This document shows positions 10,601-20,055 of a stretch of 64,000 bases of DNA, one piece after another. The translations under genes were made by a program, and so were the position numbers. A model generated the notes under the pieces. That model saw only the letters and a list, made by a program, of their open reading frames with translations, ran no database searches and had not been told where the DNA came from. The DNA is from DOZZ01 sp963792655 (GTDB lineage Bacteria > Acidobacteriota > Terriglobia > Bryobacterales > Bryobacteraceae), in NCBI GenBank assembly GCA_963792655.1, contig CAWBWU010000003.1, positions 1,178,001 through 1,242,000 of the forward strand. Reading direction: 5' to 3'. Within the stretch, counting starts at the first letter, position 1, and the number at the start of each line of letters is the position of its first letter.

Positions 10601-11092
10601 TTTGCTCCCATCTTCGTCGCCCGCACGGGTTCGCCGTTCACGATCTACGACTCGACCAACAACCAGTTCGTAGGCAATTTCCGCGCAGCTTTCAACGGCT
10701 CCGCGCCGCGTAACGGCAACGAGCCCGGCAACCCGGCAGTCGCCGGTACGCCGAACACGTTCGCGTTCCTCGACACCAGCAAGCTGGCAGTAGACGAGAG
10801 CTTTGTAAACCCGCTGACGGGCAATGCGGACTTCGGTCCGTTCCCGTCGAACATGAGCGGACGCAATTCTTTCCGTGGCTTCGGTACGTGGAACATCGAT
10901 GCGGGTCTCTACAAAACGACCACCATCACCGAGCGCGTTCGCCTGCAGTTGCGCCTGGAAGCATACAACATGCTGAACCATGCCAATCTGTTCGTGAACA
11001 CCGGCAACAACGATCTGGCTGGCACCAGCCTGATCACGTCGTCTCGCGGTGGCAATCGCAACGTTCAGCTCGCTGCGAAGTTCATCTTCTAA
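7694..11092 (+). CDS. TonB-dependent receptor with carboxypeptidase-regulatory-like N-domain (frameshifted)
   Basis: Outer-membrane protein of about 1,130 residues. It begins with a signal peptide (MNLKKLAVLILLLAVGLFAQ), then a CarboxypepD_reg-like beta-sandwich (GQISGTVFDPSGASVANARV), then a plug-like domain with LLLDGVANNDEFGAG, then a long beta barrel ending in an aromatic FIF terminus. This architecture is the typical acidobacterial Oar-like receptor for uptake of an unknown ligand. The frame shifts near 9550 and again between about 9730 and 9790, after which the original frame resumes; all three parts read as continuous barrel sequence, so this is one gene. Ribosome binding site GGAGAG at 7681. 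A strong terminator follows. Confidence 0.85.
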
Positions 11093-11115
11093 TTAGCTGA
11101 ACGGTAGTACTCGAA

Positions 11116-11147
11116 GGGCCAGGCAGCAATGCCTGGCCCTTTTTTTA
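11116..11147 (+). terminator. Strong rho-independent terminator after TonB receptor
   Basis: GGGCCAGGCA (11116-11125), loop GCAA, exact complement TGCCTGGCCC (11130-11139), then a run of seven T. It ends only a few bases from the convergent neighbour's stop. Confidence 0.93.
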
Positions 11148-11154
11148 TTGCTGA

Positions 11155-11865
11155 CTAGTAGCGTCCGCGGCTCGCGCGATAGTCGCGCAAAGCATACAGG
11201 TCGGCGCGCAGCATGTCGCGGTCGCGCCCTCGCACCCGGTCGGCGTTCGCCAGATGGTTGATGTTCTCGATGATGTTGTCGAGCCGGTCCTTGTCGAAGT
11301 TTCCCTCCGCCAGCCGCCGGTCGAACTCATCAAGCCCCCTCAACGCAGAGTCGATGTGATTGCGCTCATGATCGTCGAGCCGCCGGCTTGTCGATACGCG
11401 ATTGAGATCTCGGATCACGCGCGAAACAATGCCCGGAGCCCGATAACCTGAGTAAGCCGGATAACCGGCAGCCCCGTAACCTCTCTCGTTGCCGCCGTTG
11501 TACGCCGGAGCAGGGACGAAACCGCCGCCGCGCGTCGCTCGGAAATTGCGCAGCGCAGTCAGGTCCTGCTGCAGCACGTCACGATCCTGCGGGCTCACAC
11601 GATCCGCGTGGGCCACGTGATCCAAATTCTCGATTGCTTTGTCTAAACGATCCTTGTCGAAATTGCCCTGAGCGGCACGCGCATCGAACTCCTGCAACTG
11701 CCGGGCAACCTCGTTGAAGTGATCGCGCTCGTGATTATCAAGGTAAGCGTTGGCTGCCGCGCGATCGATGTCGGACAGCACCTGACCAATGAGCGAGCCC
11801 GGACCTTGCGCCCAGGCGGGAGCCAGGAGTAACGTTGCGGAACAAAAGAACGGAAACAGCTTCAT
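11155..11865 (-). CDS. Secreted protein of two tandem ~85-residue helical repeats
   Basis: 236 residues, no named family recognised. A signal peptide (MKLFPFFCSATLLLAPAWAQ) is followed by two related halves: one with LDNHERDHFNEVARQLQEFD and GNFDKDRLDKAIENLDHVAH, the other with LDDHERNHIDSALRGLDEFD and GNFDKDRLDNIIENINHLAN. Both end with an ADRV..RDR/QDRD..L..DL.ALR motif. A Gly/Tyr/Pro-rich linker (about residues 118-150) joins them. The helices are strongly charged and regularly spaced. The protein is likely periplasmic or extracellular. The internal duplication is seen directly; the role is unknown. Confidence 0.75.
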   Translation of the reverse strand: MKLFPFFCSATLLLAPAWAQGPGSLIGQVLSDIDRAAANAYLDNHERDHFNEVARQLQEFDARAAQGNFDKDRLDKAIENLDHVAHADRVSPQDRDVLQQDLTALRNFRATRGGGFVPAPAYNGGNERGYGAAGYPAYSGYRAPGIVSRVIRDLNRVSTSRRLDDHERNHIDSALRGLDEFDRRLAEGNFDKDRLDNIIENINHLANADRVRGRDRDMLRADLYALRDYRASRGRY

Positions 11866-11962
11866 ACAGTCCTCCGTTCACTATGTTCCTATGATCCCCA
11901 TCCTCGAGCTGTGTCTCGCGAAGGTAGCGTTGCCCGGCGGTGCTCGACGCCGCGCGGCTGTC

Positions 11963-12433
11963 CTACTTCATCTCAGGACTGTTCGGGCCTGCCGGTTCCT
12001 GGCCGTTGTTCTTGCGAATCGTCATGCTTTGATCGGAATAGTACGTGTTCTTACCGCTGGTGCCAAACCCGACGGGGTTGGCGTTGACGGCGTAGCCTGA
12101 CGGGTTTGCCTGCAGGGTGAACTTGTAACCCTGCTTTTCGCCTTTGGCCAGGTCACCCGAAATCAGATCGGCAGAGGTCGCGCTCGCGTTCCCGCTCGTC
12201 GGAGGTCCAAGTTCATCGAGAGAGCTGGCGAACTTGCCGTATTGCGACATGTACTGCTGTTCCGCGGTGTGAATCACGGTGATCGAACGGACGGCAGACA
12301 TCTCGTTCGCGGTAATGCGCGCCTGATTCAAACGGGGAAGCGCCACACCGAGGATGATCAGGATGATCGCGATAACAATCAGTAGCTCAACGAGCGAAAA
12401 TCCGGCGCGGCCGCGGTTCTTGCGAGTTCTCAT
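11963..12433 (-). CDS. Type IV pilin / type II secretion pseudopilin-like protein
   Basis: 156 residues with a classic prepilin start: a short basic leader (MRTRKNRGRAG), then the cleavage/methylation site and hydrophobic helix FSLVELLIVIAIILIILGVA, with Glu at +5 of the mature protein. The rest is a small globular head with YMSQYGKFASSLDELGPP, a segment common in acidobacterial pilins and type II pseudopilins. It would be processed by prepilin peptidase and assembled into a pilus or secretion pseudopilus. No assembly genes are nearby, so it is an orphan pilin gene. Confidence 0.88.
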   Translation of the reverse strand: MRTRKNRGRAGFSLVELLIVIAIILIILGVALPRLNQARITANEMSAVRSITVIHTAEQQYMSQYGKFASSLDELGPPTSGNASATSADLISGDLAKGEKQGYKFTLQANPSGYAVNANPVGFGTSGKNTYYSDQSMTIRKNNGQEPAGPNSPEMK

Positions 12434-12463
12434 CTTCTGAAATTGTATGACGCGCTGGACCGG

Positions 12464-13292
12464 CTAACCGTTCAGGTATTCCTGAGAGTGTCGCGCGGCG
12501 TGCAAAATTCGCATGCGCTTCCAGAATGCGGGAAGGCGATCGAGAGCCAACGCGTTGGCGCCGTCGGAGAGAGCGTGCGCGGGGTCGTCATGGACTTCGA
12601 CGAACACGCCGTCAACGCCGGTGGCGACTGCGGCGGATGCGAGCGTTTCGATGAACTGCGGCTGTCCGCCAGACGCGCCGCCTGCACCGCTTGGGATCTG
12701 AACGCTGTGCGTGGCATCGAAGACGACGGGGTGACCCAGATCCGCCATGATCTTCAGGCCGCGCATATCGACCACCAGGTTGTGATATCCGAATGAAGCG
12801 CCGCGTTCGGTGAGGATGATCTTGTCGTTTCCGGCTTGAGGCAACTTTGTCGACGGCGTGCCGCATGTCGCCCGGCGCAACAAACTGGCCTTTCTTGATA
12901 TTGACGATTTTGCCCGTGCGCCCCGCCGCGACCAGCAGGTCGGTTTGACGGCAGAGGAAGGCCGGGATTTGCAGGATGTCGCACACTTCAGCAGCGGCAT
13001 CGGCTTGCGAGGGCTCATGAATGTCGGTCAGGATCGCGTGGCCGTGCGGCTTGAGTCCGGCCAGGATGCGCAGGCCTTCGCGCAACCCTGGACCGCGAAA
13101 GCCGGTGGCGCTGGTGCGATTGGCTTTGTCGAAAGACGCTTTAAAGATGTAGGGTCCCGCGATCTTTTGGATCGCATGCGCCATCTTGTGAACGTGCTCT
13201 TCGCTTTCGATCACGCATGGCCCTGCGATCAGTGCCAGCGACTTACCGCCGCCAAACGAAACAGTTCCGTCCGCGCTCGCAATCTGTATCAA
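12464..13292 (-). CDS. kdsA: 3-deoxy-D-manno-octulosonate 8-phosphate synthase (one frameshift)
   Basis: KdsA condenses phosphoenolpyruvate with arabinose 5-phosphate to give Kdo-8-phosphate for lipopolysaccharide. The N-terminal part has ALIAGPCVIESEEH, FKASFDKANRTS and ILTDIHEPSQA; after a frameshift near 12840 the C-terminal part continues with GASFGYHNLVVDMRGL, PVVFDATHSVQ and GVFVEVHDDP. Together they give the normal length of about 275 residues. The start is a TTG at 13292. The gene follows mazF by 34 bases, and the usual pyrG neighbour lies just beyond the toxin-antitoxin pair. The frameshift is probably a sequence error since the gene is normally essential for outer-membrane assembly. 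Confidence 0.9.
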
Positions 13293-13326
13293 TCAACGCC
13301 TCTTCCGTGGGAAAACTGCGCACAAA

Positions 13327-13644
13327 CTATTGCGCAAAGACTTCTTGCAACGTGGTCAGGGTCGCCGACAGCGTCGCGGATGACAACGTTCCCACTTTGC
13401 GAGCCAACCTGATCTTATCAACGGCTCGTATCTGATCCAACAGAATCAAGCCTCTTTTGCCCGCGTGCTGAATACCGATCCGGAATGGTGCGGCAACACC
13501 CTTGGTTGTCATCGGCGCAACAATCACAGTGCGTAGATAATCATGCATTTCAGCAGGCGAAATGATGACGCATGGACGAGTCTTCCGAATCTCGCTCCCA
13601 ACTGTTGGGTCGAGATCAATCAGCCAGATCTCACCGCGCCTCAC
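13327..13644 (-). CDS. mazF: MazF/PemK-type toxin (endoribonuclease)
   Basis: 105 residues, family-typical. MRRGEIWLIDLDPTVGSEI and RKTRPCVIISPAEMHDYLRT carry the conserved Arg and Ser/Thr active-site strands, followed by TVIVAPMTTK and LLDQIRAVDKIRL. Members of this fold cut mRNA at short sequences and arrest growth when free of antitoxin. The ATG overlaps the antitoxin stop by four bases, as expected for coupled toxin-antitoxin genes. It stands between pyrG and kdsA, an unusual place. Confidence 0.92.
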   Translation of the reverse strand: MRRGEIWLIDLDPTVGSEIRKTRPCVIISPAEMHDYLRTVIVAPMTTKGVAAPFRIGIQHAGKRGLILLDQIRAVDKIRLARKVGTLSSATLSATLTTLQEVFAQ

Positions 13645-13904
13645 CAGGCAAATTCGGCGTCCGCCGAGTTCCCGAACTCTCCCATAACCAGATGATCATC
13701 GCCGCATTCAGCGATTTTCCTGGCCGCCTCCGCCCACTTCGCTCGCACCGGACGGCCCGGCTTGCGGACGATCAGGGCGCCGTCCTCAACCGTAATCTCA
13801 GCGCCTTCCTCACAGGTCAATCCCACCTGCGTGAGCAAAGGTTTAGGGATAACAATTCCCTGTGAGTTTCCGATTTGTCGAAGACTAACGTGGATCGCTT
13901 TCAT
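13641..13904 (-). CDS. mazE: MazE-type AbrB/SpoVT antitoxin
   Basis: 87 residues. The N-terminal swapped-hairpin DNA-binding domain is visible as LRQIGNSQGIVIPKPLLTQ and TVEDGALIVRKP; the acidic C-terminal tail (ECGDDHLVMGEFGNSADAEF) would bind and block the toxin. It probably represses its own promoter, which should lie in the 74 bases between it and pyrG. Coupled to mazF by a four-base overlap. Confidence 0.9.
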   Translation of the reverse strand: MKAIHVSLRQIGNSQGIVIPKPLLTQVGLTCEEGAEITVEDGALIVRKPGRPVRAKWAEAARKIAECGDDHLVMGEFGNSADAEFAW

Positions 13905-13978
13905 GTTGTAACAATGTTATTCCATGACTCGAAGATCTGTCAAAATGGGCGGTATTCGCGGTACGTGTTCGACGCTGA

Positions 13979-15618
<1,640 letters not shown>

Positions 15619-15677
15619 TCTTATTTTTTGAGGTACCGAGTGTGCTCGAGGTGTCCTTCAGAATCTGTTGTTCCCGT

Positions 15678-16407
15678 TCAAATAAGTAGACGCACGCGTT
15701 CCAGATCGGCGGGCGTATCCACTCCCAGCGATTCGTATTCGGTCTCGACTACGCGGATGCGAAATCCGTTTTCGAGCGCGCGCAGTTGTTCCAGCCGCTC
15801 GGCCGTCTCGAGCGGCCGACGGGCAATCGCGGAATAGCGCAACAGGAAATCGCGCCGGTACACATACAGCCCGATGTGCTTGAACGTGCACTGGGCGGCG
15901 CCTGTCGCGCCGGAACGGAATGGTGGCGCGCGAGAAATAGATGGCGTTTTCGAAGCGATCCGTCACCACCTTCACCACGTTCGGGTCCGATAATTTCGCG
16001 CGGATCTTCGATGCGCTTCTTGCAGGGTGCCCATCGGGATCGCGGGCTCGTCCAGCAGCGGCAGAACGGCGGCGTCGATGGCTTCGGGGTCGATCAGCGG
16101 TTCGTCGCCCTGGATGTTCACCACGAATTCGGCATTCTCGGAGCGACGCGACTTCGGCAACGCGATCGGTTCCGGAAGCATGGTCGTCACGCGTCATCTT
16201 CACGCGGGCGCCGAAGCGCGCGCTGCGCTGTAGATTCGTTCGTCGTCAGTGGCAATCATGAACGACGTCAGGTATCGGGCCATGCGACGCACGCTCGATA
16301 CACGTGCTCGAGCATGGATTTTGCCGTGAATGAGTGGCGAGGGCTTTACCGGGGAACCGGGAGGATGCGAACCGGGCAGGAATAACGCCCAGTATTTTGC
16401 GAGGCAC
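15678..16407 (-). CDS. kdsB: CMP-Kdo synthetase (several frameshifts)
   Basis: KdsB activates Kdo as CMP-Kdo for lipopolysaccharide. The N-terminus PRKILGVIPARFASSRFPGK is diagnostic. Further pieces in other frames are MIATDDERI, AEFVVNIQGDEPLIDPEAID, VVTDRFENAIYFSRATIPF and the C-terminal MYRRDFLLRYSAI with ESLGVDTPADLERVR. At least four shifts are needed between 16330 and 15870. The GTG at 16407 is the likely start; one 15 bases upstream is possible. It is divergent from the VWFA gene across 58 bases and leads the kdsB-pyrG-(mazEF)-kdsA row. Confidence 0.87.
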
Positions 16408-16465
16408 ACGCGAACTTACCACAAAATGTCGCTGTGCTAGAGTGAGCGTAGAAAGGGAAGCGTGT

Positions 16466-17489
16466 GTGCGAGTTCCCCGACTTGCTTTACTTCTAGCATT
16501 CATTTGCGCGTTCCCTTCGGGCCTCATATCCGCTGAAGATAAGACCCCCCCGGACCCGTAAAGAGAGCTCCGTCTTCACCTCAGGTCAACATTGAACCGC
16601 GCGCGAAGCCGATGCCCCGACGGCGCCGCTGCCCCGTGCGAACATCCGCATCGACACCACAGTCGTGCAGATTCCGGTGACCGTCACGGATCCGTTGAAC
16701 CGTTTTGTCACGGGCCTCGATAAAGAAAACTTCCGGTCTTCGAAGACAAAGTCGGAACAGAAACTGTCACGTACTTTTCGCAGCGAAGATGCGCCGATGT
16801 CGGTCGGCCTGGTCTTCGATACCAGCGGCAGCATGGGCACGAAGCTGGAGAAATCCCGCCAGGCCGTCGCGCAGTTCTTCAAGACCACCAATCCGGAAGA
16901 TGAGTTTTTCCTGGTGGAATTCAACGACCGGCCCGAGTTGGTAACGCCGTTTACCACAAGCCTGGAAGAGATTCAGAACCGGCTGACGTTTACGCAGTCG
17001 AAGGGCCGGACGGCGTTGCTGGACGCGGTTTACCTGGCGCTGCACACCATGAAGAAAGGCGCAGAATCCGCGCAAGGCGCTGCTGATGATTTCCGACGGC
17101 GGCGACAACAGCAGCCGCTATACCGAAAGCGAAATAAGAAATCTGGTGCGCGAGGCTGACGTCCAGATTTATGCGATCGGGTATTTACGAGAACGTCTCT
17201 TCGCGCGGACGCACGGCCGGAGGAACTGTCGGGCCCCGGTCTGCTCACGGATATCGCAGAGCAGACCGGCGGCAGGCATTTTCCGGTGGAGAATCTGAAC
17301 GAACTGCCGGACATCGCCGCGAAGATCGGGATCGAACTGCGAAATCAATATCTGCTCGGGTATTCGCCGACAAATGCGGAGCCGCGACGGCAAGTACCGA
17401 AAGGTGCAAGTGAAACTGGTACAGCCGAAGGGGCTTGCCTCCGCTGCATGCCATTCTGGAGACTCGGTTATTATGCGCCGACGCAGTAG
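16466..17489 (+). CDS. Secreted VWFA-related protein, first of a tandem pair (frameshifted)
   Basis: A GTG start with AAGGGAAG before it gives a signal peptide (RVPRLALLLAFICAFPSGL). After a shift near 16560 the text shows the beta-rich lead VTVTDPLNRFVTGLDKENF, then the von Willebrand A domain with metal-site motif LVFDTSGSMGTKLEKSR and segments DEFFLVEFNDRPELVTPF and GRTALLDAVYLAL. Further shifts near 16735, 17075, 17195 and 17390 lead to IGIELRNQYLLGYSPTN and a YYAP terminus. This matches the acidobacterial VWFA-related family. It probably acts in the periplasm or outside; partner unknown. Confidence 0.8.
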
Positions 17490-17492
17490 CTT

Positions 17493-18436
17493 ATGAATTG
17501 GCGGCCGTGGCGCCGCTGATATTCGTTGCCGAGTGCGCAGGCGCTTGGCGCAGGACTGACGCCCGCGACGGCCGCATTTTTCGACCGATACACGGCTGGT
17601 GATGCTTCACGCGATGGTGCAGGATCAAGCCGGGCATCTGGTGACGAATCTCGCGCAAGGACGCTTCAGGTCTTCGAGAACGACCAACGCCAGCAGATCA
17701 AAATGTTCAAGCGCGAAGATGTGCCCGGTATCGCTGGGCTTGATTATCGATAACAGCGGCAGCATGCGCGACAAGCGCGACAAGGTGGAATCCGCCGCGC
17801 TGGCGCTGGTGCAGGATTCCAATCCGGATGATGAGGTGTTCATCGTCAATTTCAATGACGAGGCGTTATCTGGATCAGGACTTCACCAGCGACATCAAGC
17901 AGATGAAGAAGGGCTCGACAAGATCGATTCGCGCGGCGGAACGGCGATGCGCGATGCGATCCGCATGTCGATCGACCATCTGAAGGAAAAAGGGAAGAAG
18001 GACAAGAAAGTATTGCTGGTGGTCACCGATGGCGACGACAACGCCAGCATGATCAACCTGGAAAATCTGGTGCACCAGGCGCAGGAGAGCGACACGATCA
18101 TCTATGCGATCGGCCTGTTGAGCGAAGAAGAACGGCGTGAGGCGAAGCGCGCGAAACGCGCACTCGATACGCTTGGTCGAAGCGACCGGCGGCCAGGCGT
18201 TCTATCCGAAGAACGTAGCGGAAGTAGAACGGATTGCGCATGAAGTCGCGAAGGATCTGCGGAACCAGTACACGATCGGATACACGCCGACCAATACCGC
18301 GCTGGACAATTCGTTCCGTCAGGTGAAGGTGATCGCCACGGGGCCTGGCCGGCCGGTTGTCCGTACGCGATCCGGTTACTACGCGGCGCCGGGGCGGATT
18401 AACCCGCCAGCGTCCCAGCGGAGTGCGTCGAAATAG
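17493..18436 (+). CDS. Secreted VWFA-related protein, second of a tandem pair (frameshifted)
   Basis: Same architecture as the gene before it, three bases downstream, so the pair arose by tandem duplication. MNWRPWRR opens a signal-like segment. The VWFA metal site is LIIDNSGSMRDKRDKVES, followed by DDEVFIVNFNDEA, GGTAMRDAIRMSIDHL and VLLVVTDGDDNASM. The C-terminal part is EATGGQAFYPKNVAEVERIA, LRNQYTIGYTPTN and RSGYYAAPGR. Shifts lie near 17515, 17590, 17670-17735, 17865 and 18170. Its stop overlaps the start of the next small gene by one base. Confidence 0.8.
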
Positions 18437-18645
18437 TGGTTGCTGCAGCGTGGCGATTGGCAAAAGGATACCGGCTGCGGCCCTGGGCCAGCCCTTACCT
18501 GCGGTGGCGGATCGAAACGTATTCTGGTATACAAGCGGATACGCTTGGCTTTTCCGAGTTCGCCCGATTTGCGTGGGCAAGCCGGCGTGAGTTGATTCGG
18601 TATCTTCGCTGGTCGGATCGGATGGAGTCGTTATGCAGGAAGTGA
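18436..18645 (+). CDS. Small conserved basic protein coupled to the next gene
   Basis: 69 residues. The core YRLRPWASPYLRWRIETYSG, then a helix with FSEFARFAWASRRELIRYLR, looks like a compact, strongly basic helical protein. I recall similar short proteins in related genomes but no function. The GTG start overlaps the VWFA gene's TAG by one base, and its own stop overlaps the start of the candidate selenoprotein by 13 bases, so the three are probably translated together. Confidence 0.65.
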   Translation: MVAAAWRLAKGYRLRPWASPYLRWRIETYSGIQADTLGFSEFARFAWASRRELIRYLRWSDRMESLCRK

Positions 18646-18794
18646 TGATCGTGGTTCTGGTCGTCGCCGCATATGTCGTGCTGATGCGTGTGGTGCTGCC
18701 GCGCTTCGGCGTGCCAACTTGAGGCAGCAACCAATGTGGCATCGAGTCTCGACGCCCTCCCAGTGCAAAATCCGGCAAGACCGGGACCGTTTAA
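18633..18794 (+). CDS. Candidate small membrane selenoprotein (in-frame UGA as Sec)
   Basis: Reading from ATG 18633 gives one transmembrane helix (MQEVMIVVLVVAAYVVLM), then RVVLPRFGVPT, then UGA at 18720-18722. If UGA is selenocysteine the frame continues for 24 codons (GSNQCGIESRRPPSAKSGKT...) to a TAA at 18792, giving about 53 residues with Sec at position 30 and Cys five residues later. A hairpin fitting the bacterial SECIS rules follows the UGA. If UGA is a stop, the product is a 29-residue peptide ending at 18722. No selA/selB/selC genes are in the window. Seen: frame, UGA, Cys and hairpin; inferred: Sec insertion. Confidence 0.5.
18738..18756 (+). promoter_or_regulatory. Candidate bacterial SECIS hairpin
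   Basis: GGC-A-TCGA (18738-18745) pairs with TCGA-C-GCC (18749-18756): seven base pairs with one A/C mismatch, apical loop GUC (18746-18748). The loop starts 23 bases after the UGA and has G as its first base followed by U, matching the known bacterial SECIS requirements of distance and loop G. Confidence 0.5.
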
Positions 18795-18846
18795 CGCCCC
18801 GCCTGTAACACGTCTGCGGCCTCCTGCCGCGGGTTACAATCACGAC

Positions 18847-19347
18847 ATGCCGAACGAAGTGTATGCGCGCTTTCAGACCAGTGAAGGAACTTTCCGCGCC
18901 AAGTTGTACGCGGACAAAGCGCCGAAAACCGTTGAGAATTTTACGTCGCTCGCCGAGGGTACCAAGACCGGCAAGCCTTTTTTTGACAATCTGATTTTCC
19001 ATCGCGTGATCCCGGACTTCATGATCCAGGGTGGATGCCCGGAGGGCAGTGGACGCGGTGGTCCCGGCTATAAGTTCGCCGATGAGTTCCATCCCTCGCT
19101 GAAGCACACCAAGCCCGGTTTACTCTCGATGGCCAATGCCGGACCGAACACCAACGGCAGCCAGTTCTTCGTCACCGTTGCTGCTACGCCCTGGCTCGAT
19201 AACAAGCATGCGATTTTCGGCGAAGTAGTTGAGGGGTACGAGGTTGTCGAGAAGATTTCGCGCCTGCCGCGTGATTCGAGCGATCGTCCGAAGAAAGAAG
19301 TAAAGCTGCAGTCGGTCACGATCGAACGCACTGAGGCTGGGGCTTAA
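18847..19347 (+). CDS. ppiB: Cyclophilin-type peptidyl-prolyl isomerase
   Basis: 166 residues, single cyclophilin domain. The catalytic Arg lies in NLIFHRVIPDFMIQGG, with later family motifs GPNTNGSQFFVT and KHAIFGEVVEGYEVV. It speeds cis-trans isomerisation of Xaa-Pro bonds. There is no signal peptide from the ATG at 18847, so it is cytoplasmic. It is followed after six bases by nadD, so the two form an operon. Confidence 0.93.
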   Translation: MPNEVYARFQTSEGTFRAKLYADKAPKTVENFTSLAEGTKTGKPFFDNLIFHRVIPDFMIQGGCPEGSGRGGPGYKFADEFHPSLKHTKPGLLSMANAGPNTNGSQFFVTVAATPWLDNKHAIFGEVVEGYEVVEKISRLPRDSSDRPKKEVKLQSVTIERTEAGA

Positions 19348-19353
19348 ATCCAC

Positions 19354-19932
19354 TTGCGGCTGGGGGTGTTCGGCGGCACCTTCGACCCCATTCATAATGC
19401 ACATCTGGCGTTAGCAGGGGCGGCGCTGCGGGAGTGCGCGCTGGACGAAGTTTTGTTCGTTCCAGCCGCGCATCCGCCGCACCGCACTGCGGGACCGTGG
19501 GCCGACTACGAACAGAGGCTGCGGATGGTGGAGCTTGCCTGCGCAGGGGAGTCTCGCTTTGTCGCGTCACGGCTCGAGGCCGGCCGGCAGGTCAGCTATT
19601 CGATCCTGACGATCGAGAAGCTGCGGACCGAGCGGCCCGGCGCGGAGTTGTTCTTTGTGATCGGCGCCGATGCTTTCGCTGAAATCCAGACCTGGAAGCG
19701 CTGGCAGGAATTGATGACGCTCACCAGCTTCATCGTGGCCGGGCGCCCCGGTGCAAAATACGCGGTGCCGGGCGGCGCCACGGTCTACCGCCTTGATATG
19801 GAAATGGACATTTCGTCGTCCAGGATTCGCCGGATGCTCGCGGAGGGCGCGCAAGATCTGCCCTTGCCCCACGCCGTGGAAGAGTACATTTCCGAGCACC
19901 ACTTATACTCCGTTCACAACAGCTTGGAATAA
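19354..19932 (+). CDS. nadD: Nicotinate-nucleotide adenylyltransferase
   Basis: 192 residues. NadD adenylates nicotinate mononucleotide in NAD synthesis. The nucleotidyltransferase motif GVFGGTFDPIHNAHL is at the N-terminus, then VPAAHPPHRTA, LFFVIGADAFAEIQTWKRW and the C-terminal ISSSRIRRMLAEG motif. The start is a TTG at 19354, placed so that the Rossmann strand begins at residue 2. The common downstream partner rsfS is not present. Confidence 0.93.
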   Translation: MRLGVFGGTFDPIHNAHLALAGAALRECALDEVLFVPAAHPPHRTAGPWADYEQRLRMVELACAGESRFVASRLEAGRQVSYSILTIEKLRTERPGAELFFVIGADAFAEIQTWKRWQELMTLTSFIVAGRPGAKYAVPGGATVYRLDMEMDISSSRIRRMLAEGAQDLPLPHAVEEYISEHHLYSVHNSLE

Positions 19933-20055
19933 GCCGGAAGTGAATGCAGGCATGAGAGTTACCGCGTTTAAACGAGCGTAAATCAGACCGTAAATTTGGT
20001 TCGCCGCCGCTAGACTGTTGCCAGCAGGACGCTGACTCATCTTTCGGAGGTATTC

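Noticed and set aside
18098..18778. 226-codon antisense frame over the VWFA gene end and small genes
   Set aside because: Covers several plus-strand genes with recognised motifs and shows no domain.
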